DNA of 37,387 nt from Chrysochromulina tobinii (taxonomy: Eukaryota; Haptophyta; Prymnesiales; Chrysochromulinaceae), in assembly GCA_001275005.1 (NCBI GenBank), contig JWZX01003368.1:1-37387 (forward strand). The letters are read 5' to 3'. A program made the position numbers and the translations under genes. Positions 18,292 to 26,811 of this stretch are shown one piece after another (position 1 is the stretch's first letter; every line of letters starts with the position of its first letter). The notes beneath the pieces were generated by a model, which searched no databases, was not told the DNA's origin, and saw only the letters and a program-made list of their open reading frames with translations.

Positions 18292-18597
18292 GAGCTTCAA
18301 TTTCAAATGAAAAACTCCTCCGAGAGCTAGCGAAACTTAGAAGTTACTGAAGAAGCGTGTTCACAGGCGAACTTTCGAAGTGCATCCTGGTGCGAAATCG
18401 GACCCGGCCGAGTGCGTCCTGGGCGAGCAAAAGGGCCCTCTACAGACTCTTGGCCCACCCTCCTGCTGAAGCGGATGACGCGCGCCAACATCTGGACGCC
18501 TCGCAAGTCAACGCTCCTCTACTCGTCACCATCATCGCCGCCGCTCGCTGGCTTTCCAATCCGGCATTGCGGGTTCCGGTCGTGGGGCGCTGCGCTC
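18292..18597. other. Intergenic region upstream of the EF-hand coiled-coil gene
   Basis: The frame of the next gene is open back to 18412, but residues before the Met at 18598 look non-conserved. No regulatory motif is seen. Confidence 0.5.
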
Positions 18598-19842
18598 ATG
18601 GGACCCACGAGCAGCAGCGCCGACGCGTCGCAGGCGGGAATGTCGCGCCTAGGCGGACCAAAGGAGAGCGGTGCCGAGTCAGAGCGGCCTCCTACCAGCA
18701 GCGGCGCCGGCACATCGCGTGGCGGCGCAAAGAAGAAGGACGGGAAGAAGGATAAGGAGAAGCCCAAGGACGTGTCGTCGGCCGTGCTCTTCCAGCGCGC
18801 GCGTGAGCGGCTGCAGGAGGCGGCGATTTCCGATCAGAAAGCGCTGGAGGTCTACTCGAGCTTTGAGCGCGTGCTCGGCGCGGCGCTCAAGAAGAAGGGC
18901 ATGAAGATTCCCGAGCTGCTGCGGGACTGGGACAGCGAGGGCAAGGGTGAGATTAAGAAGATAGCGTTTCGCCAAAAGGTGCGCGGCAGCCTGGGCATCA
19001 AGGCGAACAATAGCGAGATAGACAACTTCTTCAACTCCATGGACGAGGACAAGGGCGGCTCGCTCGACCTTGCTGAGCTCAAGCCAGCTCTCAAGTTTCT
19101 GCTCGACTCAGCGTACGACGCGGAGGCGGAGGCGGAAGCGTTGAGGCGCAGAGCCGAGGAGTGCCGAGCGAAGGCGGCGCAGATCGAGGAGGCGGCGAAG
19201 GCGACGGAGGCGGCCGAGAAGGCTGAGGCCTCAGTCGTGGAGCTCAAGAGTGCCATAACGGGCCCGCCTGCCGTGCAGCTTGGAAAGATCATCACGAGCC
19301 GCAACCTCAAGGTTTCAGATATCATCATCAAGTGGGACCCGAGCAATGACGGCTCAGTGGACAAGAAGGAGTTCAGGGAGAATGTCAAGGAGTTGGGCGT
19401 CAAGGCCTCTGACGACGAGATCGACGCTCTCTTCGACTCCCTCGATGAAGACGGCGGCGGATCGCTCGGGGCGCCCGAGCTCAAACTGGCACTGGTGAAT
19501 CTTATGAATGACGCGAAAGCGGCGGTGCTGCAGGTGGCAGACATCGAAGCGAGCGCGCACGCGCTGCGCAAGGTCGCTTCCAAGCTGCAGCAGGTGCTGC
19601 ACACCGAGGAGAAAGCCAAGGTCAAGGCAGAGAAGGAGGCCAAGGAGGCTGCAGAGCGAGAGGCGGCGTCCAAGGCCGAGGAGGAGCGCGAGGTGGTGGA
19701 GGAGAAGAAGAAGGAACGCTTAGTGGCCGCGATGAAGAAGGCCGAGGAGAAGGCCGCCTTCGAAGCCAAGATCGTGGCGCGACGAAACAATAAGGAGGCG
19801 GCCGACTCGGGACTCGCACCCATGCAGGAGCTCGAGGCATGA
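18598..19842 (+). CDS. Four EF-hand protein with C-terminal coiled coil
   Basis: Single exon, 414 aa from the ATG at 18598 (an upstream in-frame ATG at 18412 exists). After a Ser/Lys-rich linker there are two pairs of EF-hands. The first pair is the degenerate DSEGKGEIKKIAF and the canonical loop DEDKGGSLDLAE. The second pair is the canonical DPSNDGSVDKKE and DEDGGGSLGAPE. Between the pairs is an Ala/Glu-rich helix (EAEALRRRAEECRAKAAQIEEAAKATEAAEKAEA), and the last ~110 residues are a highly charged Lys/Glu coiled coil. It is probably a calcium sensor or a structural protein of the cytoskeleton or cilium. The exact family is not recognised. Confidence 0.8.
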   Translation: MGPTSSSADASQAGMSRLGGPKESGAESERPPTSSGAGTSRGGAKKKDGKKDKEKPKDVSSAVLFQRARERLQEAAISDQKALEVYSSFERVLGAALKKKGMKIPELLRDWDSEGKGEIKKIAFRQKVRGSLGIKANNSEIDNFFNSMDEDKGGSLDLAELKPALKFLLDSAYDAEAEAEALRRRAEECRAKAAQIEEAAKATEAAEKAEASVVELKSAITGPPAVQLGKIITSRNLKVSDIIIKWDPSNDGSVDKKEFRENVKELGVKASDDEIDALFDSLDEDGGGSLGAPELKLALVNLMNDAKAAVLQVADIEASAHALRKVASKLQQVLHTEEKAKVKAEKEAKEAAEREAASKAEEEREVVEEKKKERLVAAMKKAEEKAAFEAKIVARRNNKEAADSGLAPMQELEA

Positions 19843-20380
19843 GGATGCTCTCATAGGTCAGAAGGTCGCACAGCGCAAGCCTCAAAAGCGCCAGGTCAGC
19901 AGGTCTACTTAGGAACTTACGCCTTTTCACTTTTGTGCACCGTGCACGGTAGGCGTTTTAGTCGTGGCACAGACCATAGTCCGAGAGATCCGGCACACGC
20001 GTCCCCGTAGACCCACCGTACTCCCGGTCACAGACTCACCGGTCGAACTCAGTGCGTCTGCGCGGACGGTGCGGTCGCTCGCTCGCTCCCGCGGCGCGGT
20101 CCGGACCGGACGGAAGACGTTACGTTAACTATTTAACTTAAAGATAACGCGTCGTGAAGTGGCTGTGCGGGTAGCACACGCGCGCGCCGCGGTCCGCGCC
20201 GCCGGCGCCGCGCGCGGTGCGGTGTGCCATGTTGCGCGCGGTGTCGTATGCCGTCGACTCACGCGACACAGCACTCAGCAGTCTCGGAGCGTCCTCCGTG
20301 AAACTGCTCAACCGACTACCCCGGTATTAAGTACGTCCGGTCGACCAGCTCTTCCGCATCCGATCGGAACCGCCAATGTA
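19843..20380. other. Intergenic region without recognisable genes
   Basis: GC-rich sequence with CG-rich simple repeats (CGCGCGCCGCGG-like) and an AT-rich patch at about 20120-20150. No ORF has convincing coding character. Confidence 0.5.
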
Positions 20381-20615
20381 TCTCCCCTGATCACCTTACC
20401 TGTCTTCCGACGCCAACGATCCGACGCCCTTGCCAGGTCCAGTCTCCCCTGATTACCTTACCGGTCTTCCAACGCCGACGATCCGACGCCCTTGTCAGGT
20501 CCGATTCCCCTGAGTACCTTACATCCTCTGACGCCGACGATCCGACGCCATGCCAGGTCCAGTCAGCAGTCTCCCCTGATTACCTGTCCTCCGACGCCGA
20601 CGATCCGACATCATT
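20381..20615 (+). repeat. Minisatellite, four copies of a ~62-bp unit
   Basis: Units start at about 20381, 20443, 20504 and 20570. Each begins TCTCCCCTGATTACCTTAC or a variant, continues with GACGCCGACGATCCGACGCC, and ends in CCAGGTCCAG or similar. Each unit thus contains a CCTGATTAC segment and a CAGGT, recalling the intron 3' module. Confidence 0.75.
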
Positions 20616-20630
20616 CATGCGCGTACGCTT

Positions 20631-20725
20631 TCCCTGATTGCATGCTGATGGGGCCCTCCCTCATCATGGCATGCCCATGGCCCTCCCTGATTGCATGCTG
20701 ATGGGGCCCTCCCTCATCATGGCAT
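20631..20725 (+). repeat. Intergenic tandem copies related to the intron module
   Basis: Bases 20631-20672 and 20684-20725 are identical over 42 bp (period 53). Each contains TGATTGCATGCTGATGGGGC followed by CCTCCCTCATCATGGCAT, closely related to the module at intron 3' ends. The second copy ends in CATACAG, which could act as an acceptor, but no gene is evident. Confidence 0.75.
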
Positions 20726-20834
20726 ACAGGCGATCGTGCCGATGTACCCCGGCGGGCGTCAACGTTCCGAGCCACAGCCCTGAGCCCAGAGACCACAGAA
20801 TCCTCGTCGTCGTCGTGATTCATGTCGAACGGGC

Positions 20835-21104
20835 TCAATCGCGAACGGGGTGTTTCGAAGGTAAGAGCGAAAGGTATCCGCGAAGGATTACAGCCATCTT
20901 GGCCTGCCGCGAGCTCGGGTGTGGTGGTGATGAACTCGGAATCGCCGGCGGGATGTGCAGGACCTCAACATTGGGCTCGTGGATCGCGAAGACCGTTTCC
21001 GGAGAGAGAACCTCTCCGACTATCTTGCTCTTCTTGTGATCCAGCCAGACCGTCTCATCGAACTCACTGCCAATCAAGGAGAGGCGCGCGCGCGATGCAA
21101 TCAA
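20835..21104 (-). CDS. Possible coding fragment, unrecognised
   Basis: An 89-aa minus-strand ORF with coding-like codon choice in the part FDETVWLDHKKSKIVGEVLS, PETVFAIHEPNVEVLHIPP. A donor-like TTG|GTGAGTG lies upstream near 21158, and an acceptor-like GGCAG just before SEFDE. It could therefore be an exon of a spliced gene reaching to about 21437, but I could not join the frames. It may also be a decayed gene. No family is recognised. Confidence 0.2.
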   Translation of the reverse strand: MIASRARLSLIGSEFDETVWLDHKKSKIVGEVLSPETVFAIHEPNVEVLHIPPAIPSSSPPHPSSRQAKMAVILRGYLSLLPSKHPVRD

Positions 21105-21481
21105 TCGTCAATTCGACAAAAGGTGATTCTGCCCGCACGGGCAGCACGGTAGCACTGCACTCACCAAGAATTGCACTCGCGCCCGCAGTAAAGGCCGCAC
21201 CCGCACGAATTTACACGCATGGGCATCGCTGATTTGGCTAAGGGCTGAGCGAGCCGCCCTTGTGCTCGATGGGCTCGTCGCGGATCGACAGGAGCGCGCT
21301 TTCCGGAGACATTGAATGAAGGCGACTTCGTCGATTTCGTTCTTCGACACGAATGACGAAAAAGGTAATTTTCGGATTGCTGGACATTTATCTGGAAGAT
21401 TCGACAATCTTGAACTTTTGTTTAATTTCTTGTACATCCGGACCTATACACATCACACCACCTCGCACTACTCGACGTCCC

Positions 21482-22885
21482 TCACGTGATGGTGGGACAT
21501 CCCGCCAACAGATCGTCGCCCATGTGCATGTACGTTCGCGGGTACTGCCCAAGGGACACGTGCCATTGAGCCCCAATGAGCGGAAGACCCCTCGTGCACT
21601 GGCCGCTGGCACCTGGATGATCGCAAAGTACCATCACGGGAAACTGAGCCCACGGCTTGGATGTGCGGACTCGTCGGTAATTTGCGGCGATAAGCTCACC
21701 AAGAAGCATGGTGAAGGTGGATCCAAAGCTACCGAGTAGCACGTCCGCGCGGCTCAGCAGCGCCAGATCTTGCATCGCAACCTCGCCAGCGTCCTCTCCG
21801 TGCTCCAAGGGCACTCGATGACTGCGAGAGACGTTCTGATGTCCAGGGGGCCTGGGAATGGATACCACCTGGCATTCCGAGCCCTGGAGAGCATCCACAA
21901 AGGCTGATAGCGTGAGCCTCCTATCCGTCGCGAGAAGCACGATGCAAGCCTGCCCCGCATAAGCGTAACGACGTCTCGCCTCTCGCACAGCCTGCTTGTA
22001 CATATCAACCGCCTCAGTGCCTATGAAAGATTGGAGCCGGTGGCGAATGTGCGCCGCAATCAGGAGCGGTGGGCGACCGTGTGCAGCACTGCTCGCCGAT
22101 TGAAGCACTGCCTCAACGGGTTCTAGGACGCGCTTGGCATCAAACTCGAAGGAGAGTGTGAACAGTCGACCGAAGAGGTAGTGCGGTCCAAGAGCAAAAA
22201 GAGCAGCTGCGCGCGAATTTCCATGCTGGAATCTCACGCTGCACCCTGCCCCCAGTGCAGCCAGCTCCATGGAGTCGAAGCGCTCCGCACCTTTACTTGA
22301 AAGAACGATGAGATCGTTTTCCGTATCGCACCGCCGCAACTGGCGAGTGCCGACACAAGCTAAACGTTGCTCAAAGCTCGAGTTTGACACTTCTGCAAGG
22401 GCGTCTCCCAGGCGGCAAGTGGAGCGCTTGGCGCACCGATCAGTCGTTGAGTGCAACCTCACATTGTTCAACCACGACGAGCGCTTTATGTACGTATCAC
22501 ATGGCTCAACCTGGTACTTCCAAGACTGGGACCATGCGAATGGCACATTGCGAGTCGTTGCAAAGGCTAGCGCGTTCAGGTAGTGATGCATGAAATTTCC
22601 TATGCGTGCAGGGCACGCATAGTCACTCGACACGCACGGCTGCTTGTACCAAGCAGTATCACCCATCAATGTAGCTTGCACATACTCAGTCAGCAATTTG
22701 TCGATGCGTTCCATGTGCGCTGCGACGTCTTGCGCGGGCACTTGCTTGAGGTCGGACCATGCGTGCTGCTTTGACAGCAATACCGCAAAGTCAGTTGAAA
22801 GGTTAGGACCGTGAGCCATCCTTCGGGGAAGACACCGCCACTTGGTCCACTTGCCTCCACGCGGCGCGTGCGCCGCCTTTGCCAC
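21482..22885 (-). CDS. Fucosyltransferase-like glycosyltransferase
   Basis: Single-exon ORF of 467 aa. IGNFMHHYLNALAFATTRNVPFAW near residue 95 suits the GN-x-hydrophobic donor-domain start of GT-B fucosyltransferases. LLIAAHIRHRLQSF (~280) resembles the basic motif that binds GDP-fucose. AMQDLALLSRADVLLGSFGSTFTMLLGEL (~390) is the family's C-terminal motif in which Asp and Ser/Thr contact the nucleotide. Cys residues spread through the middle suggest a lumenal enzyme. No N-terminal transmembrane anchor is obvious; the starts at 22885 or 22819 both lack one, so an upstream exon may be missing. The acceptor is unknown. GT23/GT37-like identity is inferred from motif shape only. Confidence 0.62.
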   Translation of the reverse strand: MAKAAHAPRGGKWTKWRCLPRRMAHGPNLSTDFAVLLSKQHAWSDLKQVPAQDVAAHMERIDKLLTEYVQATLMGDTAWYKQPCVSSDYACPARIGNFMHHYLNALAFATTRNVPFAWSQSWKYQVEPCDTYIKRSSWLNNVRLHSTTDRCAKRSTCRLGDALAEVSNSSFEQRLACVGTRQLRRCDTENDLIVLSSKGAERFDSMELAALGAGCSVRFQHGNSRAAALFALGPHYLFGRLFTLSFEFDAKRVLEPVEAVLQSASSAAHGRPPLLIAAHIRHRLQSFIGTEAVDMYKQAVREARRRYAYAGQACIVLLATDRRLTLSAFVDALQGSECQVVSIPRPPGHQNVSRSHRVPLEHGEDAGEVAMQDLALLSRADVLLGSFGSTFTMLLGELIAANYRRVRTSKPWAQFPVMVLCDHPGASGQCTRGLPLIGAQWHVSLGQYPRTYMHMGDDLLAGCPTIT

Positions 22886-22957
22886 ACTCCCTCACTAGCC
22901 TCTTCGCGGCGCGCGGCGCGGCGCGCGGCGCCTGAAAAGGGACTTGCGGACTTCATT

Positions 22958-22980
22958 TACCGGTAAAAAGACACCGGGGG
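22958..22980 (+). repeat. 23-bp dispersed repeat, copy 1
   Basis: These 23 bases (TACCGGTAAAAAGACACCGG then GGG) recur without mismatch at 36611-36633. A second TACCGGTA palindrome lies downstream at 22994-23001. The repeat lies just upstream of the fucosyltransferase-like gene. Confidence 0.7.
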
Positions 22981-23044
22981 AGCCGGGACACAGTTACCGG
23001 TATATGATTATATGAGATCATATTCCAGGACCCGATAGATACTT

Positions 23045-24100
23045 TTATCCGTCGAGAGCGTCAAGGAACTCCGCAGCACGCTGGTCCTTGGCAGTCCATT
23101 GCCGCGCCTTGTCGTCCCGCGTGAAGCGCGGGCCCTTCCGAGGCTTTCTGAAGGCCTCTACTACCTGCTTCGTCTTCCGTCGCTCCTCGGCCCTCGCGAG
23201 CCGCTCGATGGCCAAATCGAGCTCCAAAGAGGCCGCGAGTCGCAGGCAGGCTGTGGGCCGAATGGCGTCATAGAGGGCGGGGTCGTCAATCTTGCTGCGC
23301 TCCTCGTACAGGTAGAAGGCGGCCTCTTCGGAGCCGTCGAGCGGCGCCTGCTTCATCGCTTGAACCCACTGCTCAATGCCACGACGGACGTCCCGACGCA
23401 CGCCGATCCCGTGCACGAGAGCCCATCCCCAATTGAATTGGCCGAGTGCGGACGCCTGCGCGGCGGCGGCCTCGAAGCAACGCGCCGCCGCCCACGAGTC
23501 CTGCGTCATCCCGCACTGCCCCTCGTCGAGCATCACGCCGAGCTTGCAGAGGCCCACAGGGGAGCCGGCAGCGGCCGTCGCCTCGATGATGGCCCTGCCC
23601 ATGGCCTCGTCTTGCTCGACGCCGGAGCCACGCCGAATGCATCCGCCGAGGACGGCGAGAGCATCCAGGTTGCCTTGGGCAGCCGAGGCGGCGTGCCATT
23701 TCGCACTCGCGCGTAGGTCTGAACTGCACCCACCCACTCCCGAGAAGAGGAGAAGGCCAAGGGTCTGGGCAGCCAGAGGGTCGCCTGCTAACGCGAACGG
23801 CTCTATGCAAGCGAATCGGCCGGCGAAGGGGGTGTCAGCGCTGAAGATGTATTCGCCTTGCTTCGGCAGCGCCTCTGGTCGCTCCACGACGCTACTGCTG
23901 GTAGCTGTGTGTAACGCAGCAATCACCGCGCAAGCCACGGCAGCTGCTTCTTCTGGCTCCGGTCGGGAATTGACGCCGAACGCAGCGGCGCACGCGTCGC
24001 GCATACCCAGTGCAAGCGGCAACGGCGGACGCGCAGGCACGACGACCGTGGACACGGAGAGGAGCACAAAGGAACTGCACATGCTCCTCGTGACGAGCAC
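23045..24100 (-). CDS. Sel1-like repeat protein
   Basis: Single-exon ORF of 351 aa. Several Sel1-type repeats are seen: DPLAAQTLGLLLFSGVGGCSSD, NLDALAVLGGCIRRGSGVEQDE, PVGLCKLGVMLDEGQCGMTQD and ASALGQFNWGWALVHGIGVRRD, each with the A-x-x-x-LG...G-x-G-x pattern. These helical repeats usually act as scaffolds in ER-associated degradation or signalling. The N-terminus (SSFVLLSVSTVVVPARPPLPLAL) is hydrophobic and could be a signal or transit peptide. The C-terminus is a Lys/Arg-rich helix with KPRKGPRFTRDDKARQW. The role is unknown. Confidence 0.75.
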   Translation of the reverse strand: MLVTRSMCSSFVLLSVSTVVVPARPPLPLALGMRDACAAAFGVNSRPEPEEAAAVACAVIAALHTATSSSVVERPEALPKQGEYIFSADTPFAGRFACIEPFALAGDPLAAQTLGLLLFSGVGGCSSDLRASAKWHAASAAQGNLDALAVLGGCIRRGSGVEQDEAMGRAIIEATAAAGSPVGLCKLGVMLDEGQCGMTQDSWAAARCFEAAAAQASALGQFNWGWALVHGIGVRRDVRRGIEQWVQAMKQAPLDGSEEAAFYLYEERSKIDDPALYDAIRPTACLRLAASLELDLAIERLARAEERRKTKQVVEAFRKPRKGPRFTRDDKARQWTAKDQRAAEFLDALDG

Positions 24101-24379
24101 TCGAGCAGGGCCTCTCCATGTGTGCTGTACTCCTTTGTGTGAATGTGAATGTGTGTCTGCAATTTCTTAGGTTCACACATCCGAAGAAAACCGGCACGCG
24201 GACCGACGCACGGACGCAGGCACACGCAATCGGCAGCAGCGGAGTACACCCGTCGGACGTGGCGAGGCCGAGGGTGTTCAATACTAGAAACGTTGTCGAA
24301 CTCTTTTATACTCTGAGACTTACCTCTGTATCGAACCAAAAAGCTTCGAGGTGATGGATCTGACGCGACCGCGGTTGTC

Positions 24380-25067
24380 TCATTCCATCGAAGAGTAGAC
24401 CCTGTGGAGCGGCGACGGGCACGGCACACACATCCACACATCGCCCACAGGGCGCGTGTGCCGTCAGCCGCGCTCGCTGCAAGGCACGGCATGCGCAGGG
24501 AGCACGAAAGTGAAGGCCTCGGGTTCGATGGCGGACGCGCGTGCACTCCCAAAACCACGAGATCGGTAGCTTGACCTCGCCGTCCAGGCGGCAGTATTCG
24601 GACGGGAAGACGATGACAGGCATCACCTGGTTGCCGTCCGCGTCGGGCTTGACCAGGAACTTCAACGCCTCGTGCACCTCCGCCAACTCGAGCACGCCAT
24701 TGTTGTTCTTGTCAAAGTGGCGGAAGAGAACCTCGCAATAGTAGCGTGAGAAGACCTTGGCCGTCAGCACCTTGACGCCGTCTTCCCTGTCGTCGGCATG
24801 CGCCAAAAACTGATACTCCATGGCCTGGAAGACGTGCGGCGCGAGCTCTTCCACGCCAAGCTCCTTCGCCATCCCAGCCTTGAGCTCCTCGAGAGTCAAG
24901 CCGCCCGAGCGGTTCAAATCCATCTGCTTAAAGGCATGGCGCACACGACCAGGCGGCCTCGTGCGGTCCGCCGGCTTGAGCAGCGTGCCAGGTTCTGCAG
25001 TCGGCGGCTTCTGCAGGCACTGTGCCAGTAGCCGGCACAACAATCCGACCAAGTCCCCAGGGACCAT
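24380..25067 (-). CDS. Two EF-hand calcium-binding protein, probably two exons
   Basis: The likely start is the Met at 25067 (the frame is open to 25169). Exon 1 runs to 24547 and exon 2 is 24401-24380. Canonical EF-hand loops are DLNRSGGLTLEE and DKNNNGVLELAE, separated by a helix with MEYQFLAHADDREDGV. A hydrophobic strand, VMPVIVFPSEYC, and LPISWFWE follow. After WFWE the open frame becomes Arg/Cys-rich and unlike coding sequence. A GT-AG intron (GA|GTGCAC ... CTCCACAG|G) would give the ending WFWEVYSSME and a stop at 24380-24382. The splice is inference. The protein is probably a calcium sensor. The gene is divergent from the RNase H gene. Confidence 0.62.
24402..24546 (-). other. Probable intron of the EF-hand gene
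   Basis: The intron is 145 nt on the minus strand, phase 2, with a GTGCAC donor and a CGCCGCTCCACAG acceptor. It shows no flanking duplication and no shared module, so it looks like an ordinary older intron. Confidence 0.5.
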
Positions 25068-25277
25068 CACTCCACCAGATCCCTCACAGAGGTTCCGCGC
25101 ACCGCAAGTAGGTGAGAGAGAGAGCAGGGGACACAAACAGCCACCAAATTGTGCTCCGCCAGGAGTCAATTGTTACTGTGAAATCAAGGTAAGTTGAGGA
25201 TAAGTTCGGCGATCGGTCTGCGCCCCCCCACGGTGTGTGTCCACGGGACCGGTGGGTGTGCGACTTGCCGCGACTTT

Positions 25278-25296
25278 GCAAAATACGTGAACGTGA
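25278..25296 (+). promoter_or_regulatory. 19-bp shared upstream element, copy 1
   Basis: GCAAAATACGTGAACGTGA lies 48-66 bp upstream of the ATG of the RNase H gene. The same 19 bases occur at 30898-30916, upstream of the S33 peptidase gene. The core CGTGAACGTGA may be a transcription-factor site. Confidence 0.5.
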
Positions 25297-25343
25297 GTTC
25301 CGTCCGGCGCGAACTGTGATCGTGAAAGCCCTCTTTGGCTACA

Positions 25344-26552
25344 ATGCGCACACCGTCTCTGCACATCCGATTCGACGGGAGCTTTCGCGGCAGCTGCGGC
25401 GGCTGTGGCGCAGTGCTTTGGCTCGACAACGTACTGCTGTGGGAGGGCGCCCGGTTCTTGCCGCGGTGTCCCTCGTCGACCGCTGCAGAGTATGAGGGCC
25501 TGTTGCTCGGTCTTGCGGCGGCGGCACAGCATGCCCTTGAGCCCTCAGTGCGTGCAGCCTTGACCGTCGAGGGCGATTGTCGCGTCGTCCTCACGCAATT
25601 CGAGGGGCGTGCCACGCCGCGCAAGCTCTCAAAACTGCACGCGCGCGCGCATGAGCACGTCGCGCTGCTCGCGCCGAGGTCGCTCTCGACCTCACTTGTG
25701 CCACGCGAGCAGAACGCACACTGCGACGCGCTCTCGCGGGCAGCCATGGACGCGGCCGTCGATTTGAGAACGGGATCCATCCTCGGCACCGCCCGTGCCG
25801 GCCAGCGTCAGCAAGCGCTCGCGCTGCTTGAAGGCGCGGGGCGCGACGGCGTGCCATGCGACCCAACGCTCATCCTCGAGTTGCTCCTCGGCGCGCGCGC
25901 CGCCTCTGACTGGGGCGGCCTGCTCTCCGTGTACGCGGAGGCGGAGGCACAATCTGGGATCGGCACGGGCCGAGGCTCGAGCGGCGCTGGGCCGGGCGGG
26001 CGGGCGCTCGCGATCGAGGCGCTCGAGGCACTTGAGGTGCGTCGTGGCACGTCGGCGGGACGGCACCTAGTCGAGCTCCGGCGGCAGGCGAGAGACGAGG
26101 CGCAGCGGCGCCCGAGACGGTATGCTCTCGCAGAGGCGCGGCCGCAGACGCAGACGTCACTGCGCAGTGACGGCGAATCAGTCGAGAGAGTAGCGGCCGC
26201 TGCGGCGGCGTTGGACGCGGTCGGCGTTCACGGTCGGCGTTCACGGTCAGCGGCGATGGACACGGTCGGCGAGGAAGAGATAGCGGCGGCGGCGGCGGCG
26301 GCGGCTGACGAGGAGCGACTCCGCACACCCATCGACGACGGCCCCAAAGATGACCGAAAAGAGGAGCGCGCGTTGGCGGCAGCCTGCTGGCGTGAGGCGC
26401 TCGAGCGTGAGGTCGGCGGCCCCGAGGCGCTCCGAGGAGAGAGGAGCGAGCCCGAGGCGCTCGAGCGGCTCGTAGCGCTGGCCGAGCGGCTGCAGAGTGA
26501 GCACGGCTTTGGTCGCACTCCAGAGAACTGTCCTACCAACGACAGGCGGTAA
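25344..26552 (+). CDS. RNase H domain fused to a helical (PPR-like) region
   Basis: Single exon, 402 aa from the ATG at 25344. Residues 5-136 form an RNase HI-like domain of the RVT_3 type: IRFDGSFRGSCGGCGAV (D11), AAEYEGLLLGL (E49), VEGDCRVVLTQF (D78) and VPREQNAHCDALSRAAMD (D128) supply the four acidic catalytic positions. Such domains cut the RNA strand of RNA:DNA hybrids. Residues ~145-200 (AGQRQQALALLEGAGRDGVPCDPTLILELLLGA, then SDWGGLLSVYAEAEA) look like a pair of pentatricopeptide-type helical hairpins, suggesting RNA targeting. The rest is Ala/Glu/Arg-rich and probably helical or disordered. No clear organelle targeting peptide is seen at this start. Confidence 0.77.
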   Translation: MRTPSLHIRFDGSFRGSCGGCGAVLWLDNVLLWEGARFLPRCPSSTAAEYEGLLLGLAAAAQHALEPSVRAALTVEGDCRVVLTQFEGRATPRKLSKLHARAHEHVALLAPRSLSTSLVPREQNAHCDALSRAAMDAAVDLRTGSILGTARAGQRQQALALLEGAGRDGVPCDPTLILELLLGARAASDWGGLLSVYAEAEAQSGIGTGRGSSGAGPGGRALAIEALEALEVRRGTSAGRHLVELRRQARDEAQRRPRRYALAEARPQTQTSLRSDGESVERVAAAAAALDAVGVHGRRSRSAAMDTVGEEEIAAAAAAAADEERLRTPIDDGPKDDRKEERALAAACWREALEREVGGPEALRGERSEPEALERLVALAERLQSEHGFGRTPENCPTNDRR

Positions 26553-26811
26553 GCTCAATTTTCGTCGTCATCACCGCAGGAAGAGAGATACCGACGTACC
26601 GTGCGTACGGCCTTCATCTTGTGTAGCTACCGAGCCCGGCGCGGGTGTTGGATACCGGCTTTTATGTGCACGAGGAGCTGTGCAAATCTTGTCAAAATCT
26701 TTATGTACGTATCTTTCCGTTCGTGTGGGTACTTTCCTCTGTCTCGCGTCGCCGCCTTGCTCCTCGCATGTCACACAGGACCGCCGTGACACGCGTCACA
26801 GGACACACTCA

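Noticed and set aside
18852-19823. Long Ser/Ala-rich ORF opposite the EF-hand coiled-coil gene
   Set aside because: It is the antisense shadow of Glu/Lys-rich codons; the plus-strand frame has canonical EF-hand loops.
24306-24546. Unspliced C-terminal extension of the EF-hand protein
   Set aside because: The read-through is Arg/Cys-rich and unlike coding sequence. The GT-AG intron giving WFWEVYSSME is simpler, though not proven.
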